DNA of 64,000 bases from Strongylocentrotus purpuratus (taxonomy: Eukaryota; Echinodermata; Echinoidea; Camarodonta; Strongylocentrotidae): NCBI RefSeq assembly GCF_000002235.5, contig NW_022145562.1, positions 445,501-509,500 of the forward strand. Reading direction: 5' to 3'. The position numbers and the translations under genes were made by a program. A model generated the notes under the pieces. That model saw nothing but the letters and a program-made list of their open reading frames with translations. It ran no database searches and was not told the DNA's origin. The first letter of the stretch is position 1. Every line of letters starts with the position of its first letter. This document shows positions 35,566 through 49,289 of the stretch, in pieces.

Positions 35566-35638
35566 GGCGCTGTGGCTTAGTTGGTAAAGCGCCTGTCTAG
35601 TAAACAGGAGATCCCCGGTTCAAATCCGGGCAGTGCCT
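35566..35638 (+). tRNA. tRNA-Thr (AGU), copy 1
   Basis: A full cloverleaf can be drawn. The acceptor stem GGCGCTG pairs with CAGTGCC (one G-U), the D arm is GCTT/AAGC with loop AGTTGGTA, and the anticodon arm is CCTGT-CTAGTAA-ACAGG with anticodon AGT. The variable loop is AGATC and the T arm is CCCGG-TTCAAAT-CCGGG. A-box (TGGCTTAGTTGG) and B-box (GGTTCAAATCC) promoters are intact, and a T6 RNA polymerase III terminator starts at the discriminator position. No intron. Confidence 0.96.
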
Positions 35639-35706
35639 TTTTTAATCTTATAATTTTGTGTACTGTATTTCGTTAATTGTTTATAATTAATTAGTTGTCC
35701 AAAGGT

Positions 35707-35779
35707 GGCGCTGTGGCTTAGTTGGTAAAGCGCCTGTCTAGTAAACAGGAGATCCCCGGTTCAAATCCGGGCAGTGCCT
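35707..35779 (+). tRNA. tRNA-Thr (AGU), copy 2
   Basis: Identical in the mature region to the copy 141 bases upstream, with the same T-run terminator. The flanks (TAATTAATTAGTNGTCCA before, TTTTTTAATCTTANAATTTTG after) are duplicated too, so the pair is a recent tandem duplication of a whole 141-bp unit. Confidence 0.96.
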
Positions 35780-38353
35780 TTTTTAATCTTAGAATTTTGT
35801 AAACTGTATTTTTGATAAACATAATACTCAATAATATTTATTTCATGTTTTCCAGTTCATTGATACTTTGTAGAAGCCCCAGTAACCCTACTAATTTATG
35901 CAATGGTGAGTATGATGGCATCTTTCTGGGTCAAATCCATTTTGTATCACTAGATGTTGCAATGCCAAAGCATTCAATCTTCCATGGCTCCCGATATAAG
36001 CTTTAACAAACATGGAGTAACATCATGACTTCGTGGTTGTATTTTTTTTAAGTCTTATTTAAATAGGCATTTCTCAGGATTGAGCTCATGTGCATTTACG
36101 AATTTTATTAAAGATATTTCTTTCTAATGATAGCAATAATCAACCTTCGTGATCTTTTATTCCTTTCATCCGTACTATTTTCATTCTGACTTTGTGCTCC
36201 TCTTGACTTCATACATCCGTGTGAAAATCTCCGTCAAGCTCTATTCATAGCGTCCCCTTGTAAAGCAGGCTTCCGTTCGGCTGTTATCCCAAGATGGGTG
36301 AACTAATAATGGCCTTCACATATCCTTGTTTATGTGTAAAGAATGGAAGTAACGACGATGTTTATGTTCACCCTGAGGGAGGCTGTTTTGAATGACAGAC
36401 CAGACAAAGCTACACTGTGCGTCCGCGTTCGCGCGTAATAAATAGCGCATTCATAATCAACGGATCGAGTAATATCGCAAGCGACGCGCACACTGGGAGA
36501 GCATAGAGGGGTTTTAAGCTCGCAGAGTCAACAAAATTGTAAGCTGGGATTCTTTCCCGCGTTTTTGTGGAAGTTTCAATTTGGGAGCTGAATGACGGCG
36601 GTAGGCTGCCAATAATGGAGAAAGATGTTTAGTTTGGCAGACCGTGTGACCGGGGGAGGGAGGGTCCATGTACTATGTTGGTCTTTTCATCCGAGCAATA
36701 GATTTATCATGCTCAACTAGATAGCCTAGAAATCACATGGACCGACGTGGCTCTAGAATGTCAATCAAGATATGAAAATCGATCTATTTATGATTATAGT
36801 AAGAATGAATCATAACGCTTTGAGAGTACACATACACGGATCGATGGGAGAAAATGAGAACGTTAAGGGGCTTTAACAAAATATATTTCCTGCTTTTAAT
36901 TTGTTTTTTTCTTGCGGCCAAACTCTCCCCCTCTCGATATAGTCAACTCTCTAGCTGTACTATGTGACATTCATAGAAGTAGCTCAGAAATTGTGAAATT
37001 AATTTTTAGCCGCCAGATGATTCAGTCAAGTCTTTTTGTTCGTCCCATTTCTTTCACTGATCTCATTGTATTTGTTTCTTGTTTTGTTCGTTTTTTAATG
37101 TTGTTATTTTGTTGTCGTTATTGTTGTTGTTGGGGCAAAGGAATATTGTTCCAATTGAAGCTGAGGGTGCCCAAATCTGTGGGCACTTGCAAAGAGTTTA
37201 GAGAGATGGAGAGAGATGGGGAATGGGGAGATATTCATTTTACGATAGACACTGTAGAATTTACTCCATGGAGGGTATATTTCTTCTTCTCTGGTTGAAG
37301 TGAGTGACGTATATCCCGTCTCCTAAAAATGACGTTTGAGTAACAAATGAAAGCAGTATGGAGGAATGGCAGAGAAGGGAGGATGCAGTTGTAGTTTGTT
37401 GAACCTACACTTTGAACAATCTTTTCACAAGAATGCATGATTTACGTCATATGTCGAACTCCATATTGTCACAGAGGCTCTGAATCGCACACTTTATGGA
37501 TATAACAATTAATAGGCCTTCAACTGGTGAACACAAAGAAGTGCAAAGTTTCTGATTTGACCGGAGATGATTAAGGTGTTTTAATAAGTTTGCTCGAGTA
37601 GAGAATCGTCACTGAAGCTCACACTGAAAGAAAGATCAACAATTTCTATTTGGGTTAATATGAAATGTCAACAGTCAAAGAAATAATGGTTATCTACATT
37701 ATGATGCCGAGAACAGAAATGACTCATTACCTCTGCGTTCGATCTTGTCGAGTCTATTTAGCCATGCTGGGAGCTGTAGGTGTTATGGGACGCCCCTGGA
37801 TGCTGATTGATAGGCTCTTTCGGGATAATCACACTAATTATCGTTGATTGATGTCCATCAACCATCAGCTTCACATACCAAAAATACATTATTATGGATG
37901 ATATATGCAGAGATATCTTAGCATGTCTCTGATATAGATATACACCACGGTGTAGCCACATGTGTGGGTGGGGGTGGGGGGGGGGCGCAAACGCCGCCCA
38001 CATCCGGATTTCTTTTTTTGAAAAGTGAAGAAAAAAAGATGAAATGCTAATTTAAATCTTAAGCTCTGTAATGCATCACAATGTGAAGTTGCCATGATCA
38101 AATGATATTCTTTGCATGCTCGCTATGTTCCCTCTCATAATCGTATCGTGTGTTACAGTTTACCTGTAGGTCCATATGTATTACTATTTTCAGCATGTCT
38201 TCATGGTCATTCCAACCAGATGTCCATTATTATCCAACTCCGATTATGCTCGAAGGAACTACTGTAAACGATTGCTTCAGTTTTATTTCGAACTTGGGAA
38301 TTTCATAAACCCTGCGGAGCCCCAAGCTCCGCACTTATATAAACTTGTAAGCC
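35780..38353. other. Intergenic sequence, no gene recognised
   Basis: About 2.6 kb. The part at 36240-36660 is CpG-richer than its surroundings (GCGTCCGCGTTCGCGCG near 36418) and might be regulatory. A G10 run lies at 37978-37987. The longest ORF (36912-37298, 128 codons) is rich in runs of Phe, Cys and Val and has no recognised domain. Confidence 0.4.
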
Positions 38354-38931
38354 TAGCCGAGTTGGAACCTCGAGTTGTGGCGAGCTGGCGCGATCTTATG
38401 GCAACGTGTTTTATTATTAATTGATATCAATAATTCAATTCTTGTTATCAAGAAATAATTTTATGTTGTAAAGCAATGGTAATTCTTGATATCAAGAATT
38501 CGATTTGGTGATATCAGGAATTCGATTTCGTGATATCAAGAACTGAATTCTTGATATCAAGAAATATGTTTTATTGATAGAACTGCTTGCCATAAGATCG
38601 CGCAAGCTCGCCACAACTCGAGACTCAACTCGACTAAAGCAGGGCTCCCACTTAGCCGAGTTGGAGCCTCGAGTTGTGGCGAGCTGGCGCGATCTTATGG
38701 CAAGCAGTTTTATCATTAAAACATATTTCTTGATATCAAGAATTCAATCTGATATCACGTCGAAATCGAATTCTTGATATCAAGAATTACCATTGCTTTA
38801 CAACGTAAAACTATTTCTTGATATCAAGAATTGATTTCTTGATATCAATTAATAATAAAACGGCTTGCCATAAGATCTCGCCAGCTCGCCACAACTCGAG
38901 GTTCCAACTCGGCTAAGTGGGAGCCCTGCTT
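38354..38931. mobile_element. Palindromic dimer of a foldback MITE
   Basis: The arm sequence TAGCCGAGTTGGAACCTCG...GCGATCTTATGGCAA appears at 38354, inverted at 38587-38637, forward at 38653 and inverted at 38863-38915. The left half (38354-38637) and right half (38653-38915) are themselves inverted copies of each other, giving a palindrome of about 560 bases. The right copy has complete ends (AAGCAGGGCTCCCACTTAGC and its inverse). The interior has about ten TTGATATCAA-type palindromes. No ORF. Confidence 0.8.
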
Positions 38932-40640
38932 AAGTGGGAGCCCTGTTTTAAAGGTAGACTGTAAAGACAAATTTAATTTTAGGGCAAAGTAGGTCAGGAG
39001 CAAAGACCAATGTCCTCCTCATCTTCCAAACCTCCACCGAACTTCGAAACGGGAAATTTCACCATGGCAATCATCGTATAAATCATCGTGCTGTGCTCGT
39101 TAGAGGCTTGCAATTGTTTCCATGGATGCACGTCGTTTACCAGTACGTCATCAATCGCATACGGGTTATTTCTCGCCTGGAATGTTATCAGCTAGATCTC
39201 TAGTGGGTCCCATAGCAGATTATAAATTCAAAGAAGAGCAAAGACTGCATCGCTTTCATCAGATTAAAAGAGGATTAATCTTCATAAAATATAATCAAAG
39301 ATGAAGATTTGTTGAAATATAGTGGTAATGCGATACTTACCACACACAAGATTGTGATTCATCATTTTTGTTTTAAAGGGGTATACGTCATCAATTCCTT
39401 CCTTTGTTAAACGCTGGTGAACCTTCAAATTGATTCGCCCCATGCAGAAAAACAGAAAATTAAAAAAATACACAGTACCGTCCCCTCCCTTTTTGTTGCA
39501 TAGGCTATCCCTAATTCTTCTTATCCTCATGCATGTCATAAGCAAAATAATTTTTATTTTCCCCTTTTTTTTCAATCGCTTGCGTTTAACTTTATACTAT
39601 TTTACCGCATGCAAGGCAAGTTAAATATCTTGCGCCCCCTCCTTGAGTCAAAGTGTTATTGAACCCTTTCTTGTCTTTCCTTTCCCATCCAGCATTACTC
39701 AACCTTGTCTACTGCCCGTTCATTATTCCTTTTTCTCATTCCATTTGATAAATCATATCATTCACTGCATGCTCCGCTACCTCCCTGCCTGCTTAATCAA
39801 ATTTGTTTTTCAAATGTGGTGTTGAAAAATTGGCGAAGAGATACAATCTGAAATCTTTCGTTAACTCTGTAAGCCCTGTCCGTGACTTGAGAATAGTTGA
39901 CATTCTGAAAAATGTCAACGCGAATTTAGATCATTTTTAAAGGTAGTGACGACGGTATTGACGAAAAATGACAATTTCACTAAAAAAAAAAGTCACAATC
40001 GATGAACATTAAAAAATTGTTGAACAAACGAGTTTACATGGTGCATTTTTAGAGTATGCACATCAAGATGTCGATAGTGTGTGAGTCAAACAAACAGATT
40101 CGCTACAGATTATAAACGCTTCCTTCAGAATTATTTTAATCTATTTCTGAAAAATGTCGTATTCAATGATGGATTATGTCTCTAAGGTTATACCTTTCAT
40201 CGAATTCGTTTCAATCACTGCCACTTTGAAGCGCCAATCAGCTCACAAGATCCTTCCTTGGCTTTAGCTTCTTTCCATCGCTGAAGACCAGCCGATGATC
40301 AAATGACAAGCTCCTTTAAATTTCCTTGACATAGTCTAGTTCGTTTCCTTATTTCTCTGATCACTGACTGAAATATATAGCAACGCAATGACCAACTCAT
40401 CATAATAGACTTCTATCTGTCTCGTTGTTATCGCCAAATCCGTCTCAATCCCAAGTAATGACCGGCTGAAAGGTCGAAGGTCACGTTCGCCGTCAGGTCA
40501 GTTGACCTCGGAGTCATCTTCATCATCTTCTTGCCTCTTCGTATTATTTCTAGAGAAATGGTTTTCATTGAAAGATCGACGGTCGTTACTGCTTTCCTCT
40601 TTCCTATGTCCAAATTCCAAAGTGACCAAAGAGGTTTCCC
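38932..40640. other. Intergenic sequence, no gene recognised
   Basis: AT-rich with short ORFs. The 12-base segment AGTGGGAGCCCTG at the MITE boundary is duplicated in tandem (38916-38945). Confidence 0.4.
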
Positions 40641-40722
40641 CGCCCCCCCTCTCCCCCTCTCCCCCCTCTCCCCCTCTCCCTCTCTCTCTCTCTCTATCTC
40701 TCTATCTATCTATCTATCTACC
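40641..40722. repeat. CT/CCCT tract with (TATC)n
   Basis: Pyrimidine-rich sequence ending in about five TATC units at 40701-40722. Confidence 0.85.
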
Positions 40723-41817
40723 CTATGTCTGTTCCTTTCCTTTTTCCTTTCCTTTCTTTCACAATTATCCCTTTCATTTGTGTTCATATTGTCGTACGAG
40801 GCCATTCCTTGCGTTCATCCTTGATCATCTTCTTGACCATTCATTTGGCATGTAAACGCCCTCTTTTGGAAGATGGAACGAACATAGCTTGTCGAGGGGA
40901 GGGGGGGGGGGGAGGGTTAGGGGTGAGGGGAACTAATTTGTATTTATGCATATAAATTGCGTCTCTGTTGATATCTAATGAATAATTAGTCATTCAGGCT
41001 CTTTCGAATTTTGGAAGGATATTTGTATGCAATGTAATTCATTATGACAGAAGCCTTCTTTTCTGTTATGAAGTAATATGATTCGAATGATAACTTGATG
41101 ATCAAGATAGCAATGGCATCAGTGATGGGGTGGTTGTTTGGGAGAGGATACGGACAGATGGACAAAAGGTGTGTTTACACTCACTGGACAAGCGATCTAT
41201 CAAGCGGGATTTAATATGTCCGACTACACATTGGGGAATCTTAGAAAGAGGAGGAGGAGGATGAGAGGGGTGAGAGGGTGTTGCTTTCATACTGGTAGCA
41301 TAAGATAGTGTCCCTTCTCATGATCACGTGATAATCCAGATTAAGGTATCCGACACCCTGTGGTTTAAAGGACTGGTCGTGAGGGTGTCTTTCGTCATTC
41401 ACTCATGTGGATGACTTTGAGAGTAGGTGCACGTGACCTATTTGAGGTTTTTAGTGATTGCGTTCCTTCTCTAATTGTAATTACCAATAGTAATACCTAT
41501 TCAATGCGTTTAACTTAACTTGATAAGAAAGGTACCTCGCCCATTAAATGGTATAGCCACAATTGTGTGTGTGTTTTTGTTATAGTAAAACTAACTAGAC
41601 TTGGGTTACAATATTATTTCTCTATCTTAATTGTACCACAATCAGTGACGATAAAGAAAATGCTTATAAGAATATATAAAGTGCGGCCTAAGCCAAGCTG
41701 GTCTATTCAGTTGTTACAATAATTATCGAAGGCACATGAGAAAGATAAAAACTAACAAAACCATAAAGATGTTTTTTAAAATAATACAATACGATCATTC
41801 TCTTTCCGAATTTCTGA

Positions 41818-42110
41818 CATTTGATTTGATTTGATTTGATTTGATTTGATTTATTTATTTCTGTTTGATTTTCTTTTTCTTTTGCATTTTTACAAATATA
41901 TAACAAACAAATATTGCAAATTTACACATGACAAAAGAATATATGTAGAATAAAGTAAGGCTGGGTGTAACTACTCGAGAACATCAAACAGGAGGGTTGA
42001 CAAAATAAGCAAAGCTTGATAGTATGACTACCCTCAAAGGATACATAATAATACAAATATGGAGGAACAAAATATTGGTAAAAGGGGGAAAAGACAGAAT
42101 ACATTCAAAT
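41818..42110 (-). mobile_element. Probable non-LTR element 3' tail
   Basis: A (TTTGA)n pentamer run at 41820-41852 followed by TTTATTTATTTCTG resembles the reversed 3' end of LINE-type copies. The extent is uncertain and there is no ORF2 motif. Confidence 0.3.
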
Positions 42111-42782
42111 ACTATATTACTACACATCTACAGAAGAAGACTTTGAAATATTGAGAAGCAATATAGTTACTTTAAGAGTGTAGGCTTTATGAATCTTACT
42201 CAAAATTGTGGGTTTTTTAATTCCGAGATAATGAATGAGATGAAAACTGTTCGACCATGCATGAAGATGGAGCTTCGCCTTATCCTCGACACCTCCCTAA
42301 GGATTTCATTCATCATTGGATCGAAGATAGATTATGAGAATCCGGTTCATCAATTCTCTATAAGCTGGCGCATGAATGTTTAATAGAGCTTCAAAAATCA
42401 ATCATCTCAATAATTATAGACTTTAGAATCTTGGCTTCCGGAGCCAGTTTTAATTATTGAAAATGTTTTTATTAAGCATTATTCAATGTCACACAGTAAA
42501 CGCTATCAACCTTTCAGGGTTTTTTCACTGTGCAAAATGTGTAAGTTTCTACTTCAGGGAAATTGTTATTTTTTTCAAAGAAAAGGTAGACTTATATTGA
42601 AAGTGATATTTCCAATGTCATCTCAAATTTTGTGGAAAAATTACAATATTCATGGTGCATTAAAATTGTTGTCCACGGCAATATTTCAATCGCTGTGTAT
42701 GTGCGTTTGTTCGTTTTTTGTAGCTACCTTCCCATACTTTGGACTTGTTTTCTATCGATGAATATTGCTGGTTTATACAAGA

Positions 42783-42818
42783 AAAGAGAGGGATAGAGGG
42801 GTGGAGAGGGATAGAGAG

Positions 42819-42877
<59 letters not shown>

Positions 42878-42905
42878 AAGAAAGAAAGAAGGAAAGAATG
42901 AATGA
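42783..42905. repeat. (GA)n and (GAAA)n microsatellite
   Basis: A GGGATAGAGA lead-in, a pure GA array from about 42824 to 42872, then GAAA units. Confidence 0.9.
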
Positions 42906-44218
42906 AAGAAAGAAAGAGCCTGAAAGGTGAGACACTACCTATAATAAACATAATTACAACAAAATGTGATTTTATCATCGCACATCTTCATTTATATTCC
43001 ACTTCGTCCTTGAAATGATCGGTCTGGATTCATTTAAATAGATGTTCACCGGGTGAAAGTTCTGCTAATAATAATTGGTTTGGGTTTATTTTGAACAGAT
43101 AGGCTACATAAGATGCTATGAAAACTAACCATAAACAGAGACGGGTCTCTACAAACACTACGCAACAATGGACCACATTTTTGCCACCCAAGGCAATCGA
43201 GATTTTGACACCATTTCCCGATCCAATTTCTCCTCAGTGCTCAGCACATGGGGATACCAGATCCCTTTCTCCTTAGCGAGGGGTCAATGGAAATCAGAAA
43301 AGTGGTCCAATTCATTCACTGGGCGCCCCCCTCAAAACCACTCACACTCACTAGCAATTACATCTGATCGAGCTACACCAAACCAAACTACTTAAGGAGT
43401 AGAAAGAGAGAGAAAGGGGAATAAAACCTTCTCAATACCCCAGCAATCCTCTCACGTACCAAACGCTCCTATTGTCACGAGAGTTCTTATTGTTGCTCTC
43501 TGCTCACAATCAAAAGAAAGGTTTTAACGCGCTTTGCGCATTCATATCATTTGAAATAGACGAGTTTGAATAAAACTAAACATCTACAACAATTTCAATG
43601 GGTGGGATTACACAAAAGAGAAAATGATGAAACGAACTAAGCGATGTGTATGTCCATCAAAGATGAGTGGGATCGATAAAGAGGGAGGGAGGTGAAGGAT
43701 CGGGCTACAAAAGTACAATTAATCCAATCAAAGAAATACTATTGAGAAGAGAGATAACGTTGATAGGTATTTAGACGATCGACTGGGCTCCGTCGATAAT
43801 GATTATTGTAAGCGGTTATTTTTCAAGCCAGATCACCATAGAATTCAGAAATGTTGATCTGGTTTTGCTGTATAGCTTAGTTCTTTAGGAGCCAGAATAT
43901 AACCAAACCAAACTCTCGTTAATTTCATTCCCTTTGTAAGGAAGAGCCTGTAAATTATACGTTCTTTAATAAGGGGAAGGGTGTGTTTACTGCAATGAAG
44001 GTGTGAAATACTCTAATTACATGGAATCTAGAAAAATGTGAAAAGTTATGCGAGATTATAGAGCATGGTTTCTTTAAAAATGAAAGGAACATCATTATCT
44101 CTATCTTCTCTAGACTAATATTGTGCTCTTTTGACCAGTGCACCCTTCTTCTTCAAGAGATGTATACAAATCAAAGGGGCTAGAATTTGTTTTGAAATGT
44201 AAGGTATGCCATTTCAGT
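42906..44218. other. Intergenic sequence, no gene recognised
   Basis: A 75-codon plus-strand ORF at 43168-43395 is non-repetitive but shows no domain, splice context or codon bias that I would trust. Confidence 0.35.
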
Positions 44219-44387
44219 GGGGGGGGGGGGGGGGGGGAGAGAGAGAGAGAGAGAGAGATGTGGGGGAGACTGAAAGGGGGTGGTGGTAGAGGGGGTGGAG
44301 GAGATACAGAAAAACATAAAGATTTGGACACAATGCGCGAAACAGACAGACGGACAGACAGACAGACGGACAGACAGACAGAGAGGG
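44219..44387. repeat. G19 run, (GA)n and (GACA)n repeats
   Basis: G19 at 44219-44237 followed by GA repeats, then a GACAGACA/GACGGACA array at about 44342-44382. Confidence 0.9.
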
Positions 44388-44655
44388 ATTAAAAGGGCGA
44401 AGAAAACGTACATAAAAGAAAGAAAATGAAAGTATAAAGAGTGTAAATAAATAAAATATATGTTTATTTTTTATTTTCTTGAATTCGATATGACTACAGA
44501 ATAGAGAAATATAGGCCTGCAACATGTCCAACTTTTCTTTTCCAGGTAGAATTTTTTTTCCAAGCACCGTACGTCGGGTGTTCCATGTAATCAAAAAGAG
44601 AGACAGAGTGATAAAACGCTGTTCAGATTCGTGTTTCTTTTTGATAAAAGAAATG

Positions 44656-44658
44656 GAA

Positions 44659-44711
<53 letters not shown>
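44656..44711. repeat. (GA)n microsatellite
   Basis: About 27 GA units, uninterrupted. Confidence 0.95.
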
Positions 44712-44713
<2 letters not shown>

Positions 44714-46069
44714 AAACTGCACAGTAAAACTTTTGAAAATTTCATTTCATCTTTGAACATCCTACCACGTGCACATTGTCATAGGTGTACAGCTGCTCGA
44801 GTATAGTGCAAAAGATGTAACAGGTATCCTGTTTTAGTGTAATTTAATTCCAGAGACAACCAGACAATCAATGGCCTCGTGACGGCAGTGAAGTTATGTT
44901 CTGATAAAAGTATCGAAATAATTGTGTTCCTTCTCTTTAGTAACGGCAATAGCCGGACGACCCACATTATCGTACGATACTGAAAACAGTCTTTGCATAC
45001 TCTTATATTACATACATGAATGACGGCTTAAATAGTACAGGCAGATGCAGTTAAGCTATCCGGAGAAGTCTTATGCTTGTGCACATATTTTGTACAATGT
45101 CAAGAAAGTCTTGTAATATAATAATAAATTAGGGGACCATTATGACACCAACAAAAATGCAAAGTTGGTCAATCTGTTGCTATAATTTCGTGATATCTCG
45201 TATGCCATCGCCCTTGGTTTACTTGTGTGTGACTCATGCACTCAAGAGGTGGCATTCGAAAAATGCATTTTGTTGAGTCTTTCCGACTGAACATTTAATC
45301 AGGCGAAAGAAACAATCAGCTTCATGTTACCCTTATCTCTCCCGATGGCTGAAATTTAAGAATGTTTAAAACCTTGGAAACATTTCTATCAAATGAAACA
45401 CCTATCCCCTCTAGATAAGTTGCGTCTGTGTTTCTCAATAAACAAAAGCTTTCTGTTGTTTGTTCTATACCCAGTGGCGCTCCATAGGTAACGGGCTATT
45501 CTGAGACCACCAAACTGTTGAGGTCAACCAAGGTCATGTTACGTAAAGGCTTGACGTTGCCAGGGCGACGATTGTTTCCGACATCGCTTCTGAAATTGGT
45601 TTTATAGCGTGATAAAGAAGAAAATTGATAGACTTTAAATCTGTTTCCCCCAGAGGGACAAATAAATAATTGCGTTACTCTTTAAATGATTGGTGAGCGG
45701 AAGGACAACCTTCTTTGGCGTCGAATTGTCCTTGTTCAGCATTCATCTTATCGTCAGGATTGTTTCCGAAAACATGCCCCAAACGCGCGACAATAATTAA
45801 TTTGCAAAGAAATGAAATTAAGTAAACACGGGAATACCCAATGGACCTGAATCCAAATTGAATCCTAATCCATTGAAGGTTAAGCACGACAATAGTCATG
45901 GTCTTTCAACTTTCAATTATATCACGCAATAACGTATTGACTGTGATGTTAGCTTAAGTGGTGCATTTGGTAGTTATGAAGATGTTAGTGCTGGTGGACT
46001 TATGATAAAAAGGAATGATGCCTCATGGATGATGGCATATCGAAATACGAAGAGGGCGAGGCCGACCAG

Positions 46070-46275
46070 AATGATAGTGATGATAGTGATGATAAGGACG
46101 ACGATGATTACGACGACGATAACGCTCCTGCTGCTTTTGTTGCTGATGGTGATGGTGATGGTGATGGTGATGATGGTGATGAAGACGATGGTGGTGGTTG
46201 CGATGATGATGTTGATGATGAGGTGATAATGGTGAAAATGTAAATAATGATGATGATAATGATGATGATGGCTGC
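46070..46275. repeat. GAT/GGT trinucleotide array
   Basis: Imperfect GAT repeats with a GATGGTGATGGT core at 46143-46200. Asp-, His- or Met-rich ORFs here are artefacts. Confidence 0.85.
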
Positions 46276-46822
46276 TGCTGCCGATAATGTAGATAACATG
46301 TGGTATTGCTGATGTTTATCATGAATATGGCGCTAACATTATATAGCCCCCGACAAATCTGTTGTCCACATTATCTTTTCTACAATAGCATACTTAATTT
46401 CGACCATAATGAATGTTCGTCAGCATCATTAACATACTTCCAGCCATGCCTTGAGGCGAATATCAATTATTTTACTCTCCTTTACAATAACGCCAACATG
46501 ATTGTATGCAAATAAGCCCGTTAAGAGCTATTTCGCTGCGAACTCATCTATGACAATTATGCTTGGCTTGAAAATGATAGTTAAAAGGAAAGGAAAATTG
46601 TAAATTAGTTGACGCCTTTGAAGCTCTGCCGCGCGCAGGAAAACATGTTGCGGCTATTTGAGAAATGGGGCTCAATGAAATAAATGGTACGAGCATTACG
46701 AGGAGAATGAGGGAAATGGGGTTGAAGGGAGAAAAAGAGTAAGATGAAAAGAAGGAAGAGAAATGTACAGAAAGGGAGAGGAGAAAGAGAGAACTGAAGG
46801 AACACGGGGAAGGAGATAGAGA

Positions 46823-46825
<3 letters not shown>

Positions 46826-46883
<58 letters not shown>

Positions 46884-46885
46884 GA
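46826..46885. repeat. (GA)n followed by a G run
   Basis: About 22 GA units passing directly into a run of about 12 G. Confidence 0.9.
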
Positions 46886-49253
46886 CCTTCCTTGATCGCG
46901 CACTTACAATTTTACCACAGGCAATAATGCTCAAATAGCCATAATTTTTTTCTTCTTCTTGTTTGCCTCCACAAGGACAAGAAATCACATAAGCTGGAAG
47001 ATTAAAACCCGCCTTCCTCGAAGCTAAACAAATTGTTATGTTCCCCAGATTGCCAATTTACTTCGCTGAATAAAAAAGGCATGAAAGAATCTCTAAAAAC
47101 TCGCTATCGAAAGCTTCACCTTAGTGTAAAGACGGTCGCGCGAAGTCGGGTGCCTGGCGCTGTTTTGTTCGTCTGTAACAATTGCAAACTTTCATGATTT
47201 GTGTTATTTCATTAATATCGAATTTCACGACGAATGATCTTTACGGACGGCATCACGCTGAGCTTTTCAAAGCGTCATTCATTTCATCGATTTCATTTTC
47301 GCACTTTCACGGAGTGTGGCATTAACACGCCCCCCCCCCCACTCCCCACCTTATGAACATTAATATGTCTGAGCGACTACGCCATATTCTAGCCACCAAC
47401 ACCGTTATTAAAATGAGATTCATAGTTTTATAATCAATTGTTTAATATTATGGGGGATACTTATCGTCTGAAATAGATAATAACTCTTGATAAGCTATGT
47501 TAGTCAGCTTTGCCAGTTAAGAAGATGAGGAGAGGAGCAAACTGTGGTTGTGTAAAAGAAGAAGAATAAAAAGAAGATGAAGAAAAGAAGAAGAAAGAAG
47601 AAGAAGAAAAAAAAGACACAAAAAAAGAAGAACTGCTTATTGAAGCAAACTTTGATTAATAAAATGATGAAGAATTTGTCCCTGCATTTCGCTAAATTAG
47701 CTGTGTTCAGAACCGTCGTCGATCGTTTTTTTTCTCCACCGAAACATTTTTTCATATGTAGGTGAGTCGCTCGAGAGAAATGTGCCCCCATCAAAATATA
47801 ATTATGTTGACCAATTCTCATAACGGTTGGCAAACTTAATTTTAGAGGATTTCGCGAGGGTTGAAATTATGTAACTCACATGTCCACAGTGTTTGTCCCC
47901 CTTCCCAACCCCCTTTCCAGTTCCCCCATTGAAACTCTTCAACGACGCCCCTGTTTTCGTAGCTCATTCTTTTCTTTTGAAATGGAGAATGGGTTGATCC
48001 GAGCTTTTCACACATCTTTGTGAATGGAAAGGGGAAGGTGTTAGGGAAATTATCCTGGAACTCTTTGTTGGTCTATCTGCTCACTCTCTTGACAAAAACA
48101 CTGCATTAAGACCTAAGTGTAGTAATCATTATCGAGACAGACACTTTCTGTCTCGGTGGAAGTTACAGTATGGACCAGAGGAGGAGACAGACTAGCATAA
48201 AACACCCCATTTTTTACTGTTCAACATATTTTCAAATATACGACACAACACAGAAGTTTCATGAAAATGTAACATGTCACATGGTACGGATGTATGTATC
48301 ACTGTATACTTTGTTTCTGAGCACTTTACATAATACATTTACATAAATACAGATGTTAACAAAAAAAATTGTGGAAAACTATATGTTTGTATTCACGGTG
48401 CTAGAAAAAGCATACCATAAATCTGTAAAAGAGAAAGAACAAAACATTCGTGAAGATGGGAAAATGCAAAAGATGACAAGAAACCCCCAAATAAAACATT
48501 TTAGGAGATATTAACTTAAATGCTGCATGGTGTTAATGCTTCAAAGATCGTTTGCCATTAGTCACAATGAGGTAAAAAGAGGATCAACAAAAAGCATTAA
48601 TACAAAAAACAAAACAGCAACAAATACAATTCCATAAACGTAATTTTAATACCTTTTAGGTGATTTTCAAGGATTCATAGAATTTAGAAAGATGATTTAT
48701 CATGGAGTTACAAACATGTCTGTGTGGTTTCACTCAAATCCCTTCTCCTGACCTGCGAAACACTTTCTCCGAAGAAAAGAAAGACGTCAAAAGGGAGGGG
48801 GATAAAGAATCGGTATCCCCCGAATCGCTTGGACAGTTCGAAAATAAGCTTTCCTCCGCAATTACCTACTAACAATAGACGACAAAGGCGAATCGGCAAT
48901 GTAATTACACGGATGAAAACAGGCTATCGGAATTTACTATGGACTAAGTCGGCTTTGCATAAGTAGTTTTCTGTTTTCCGTTATTTTAGAAAAGCTTGTC
49001 CATGATGATAAATTCCTTTGAGAGACGCCCTTAAGAGTGTTCCTGTGGATGATCAAGGAGGTTCCTTGGTCGGCTGCCTTGTGGCTTTCAAGTCTCCTTC
49101 TCCTAGTTATATGTCTCTGTCCAAGAAGATCATCTGTCTGCCCACAGACCTAACATATAGATTCATGGTCTACCCAATAAACGTTGCCGAAACTCTCTCC
49201 TCAACAGTCTCCCCTCCCCATTTAGTCTCCCATTCTCTCTTCCCCCCCCCCCC

Positions 49254-49289
<36 letters not shown>

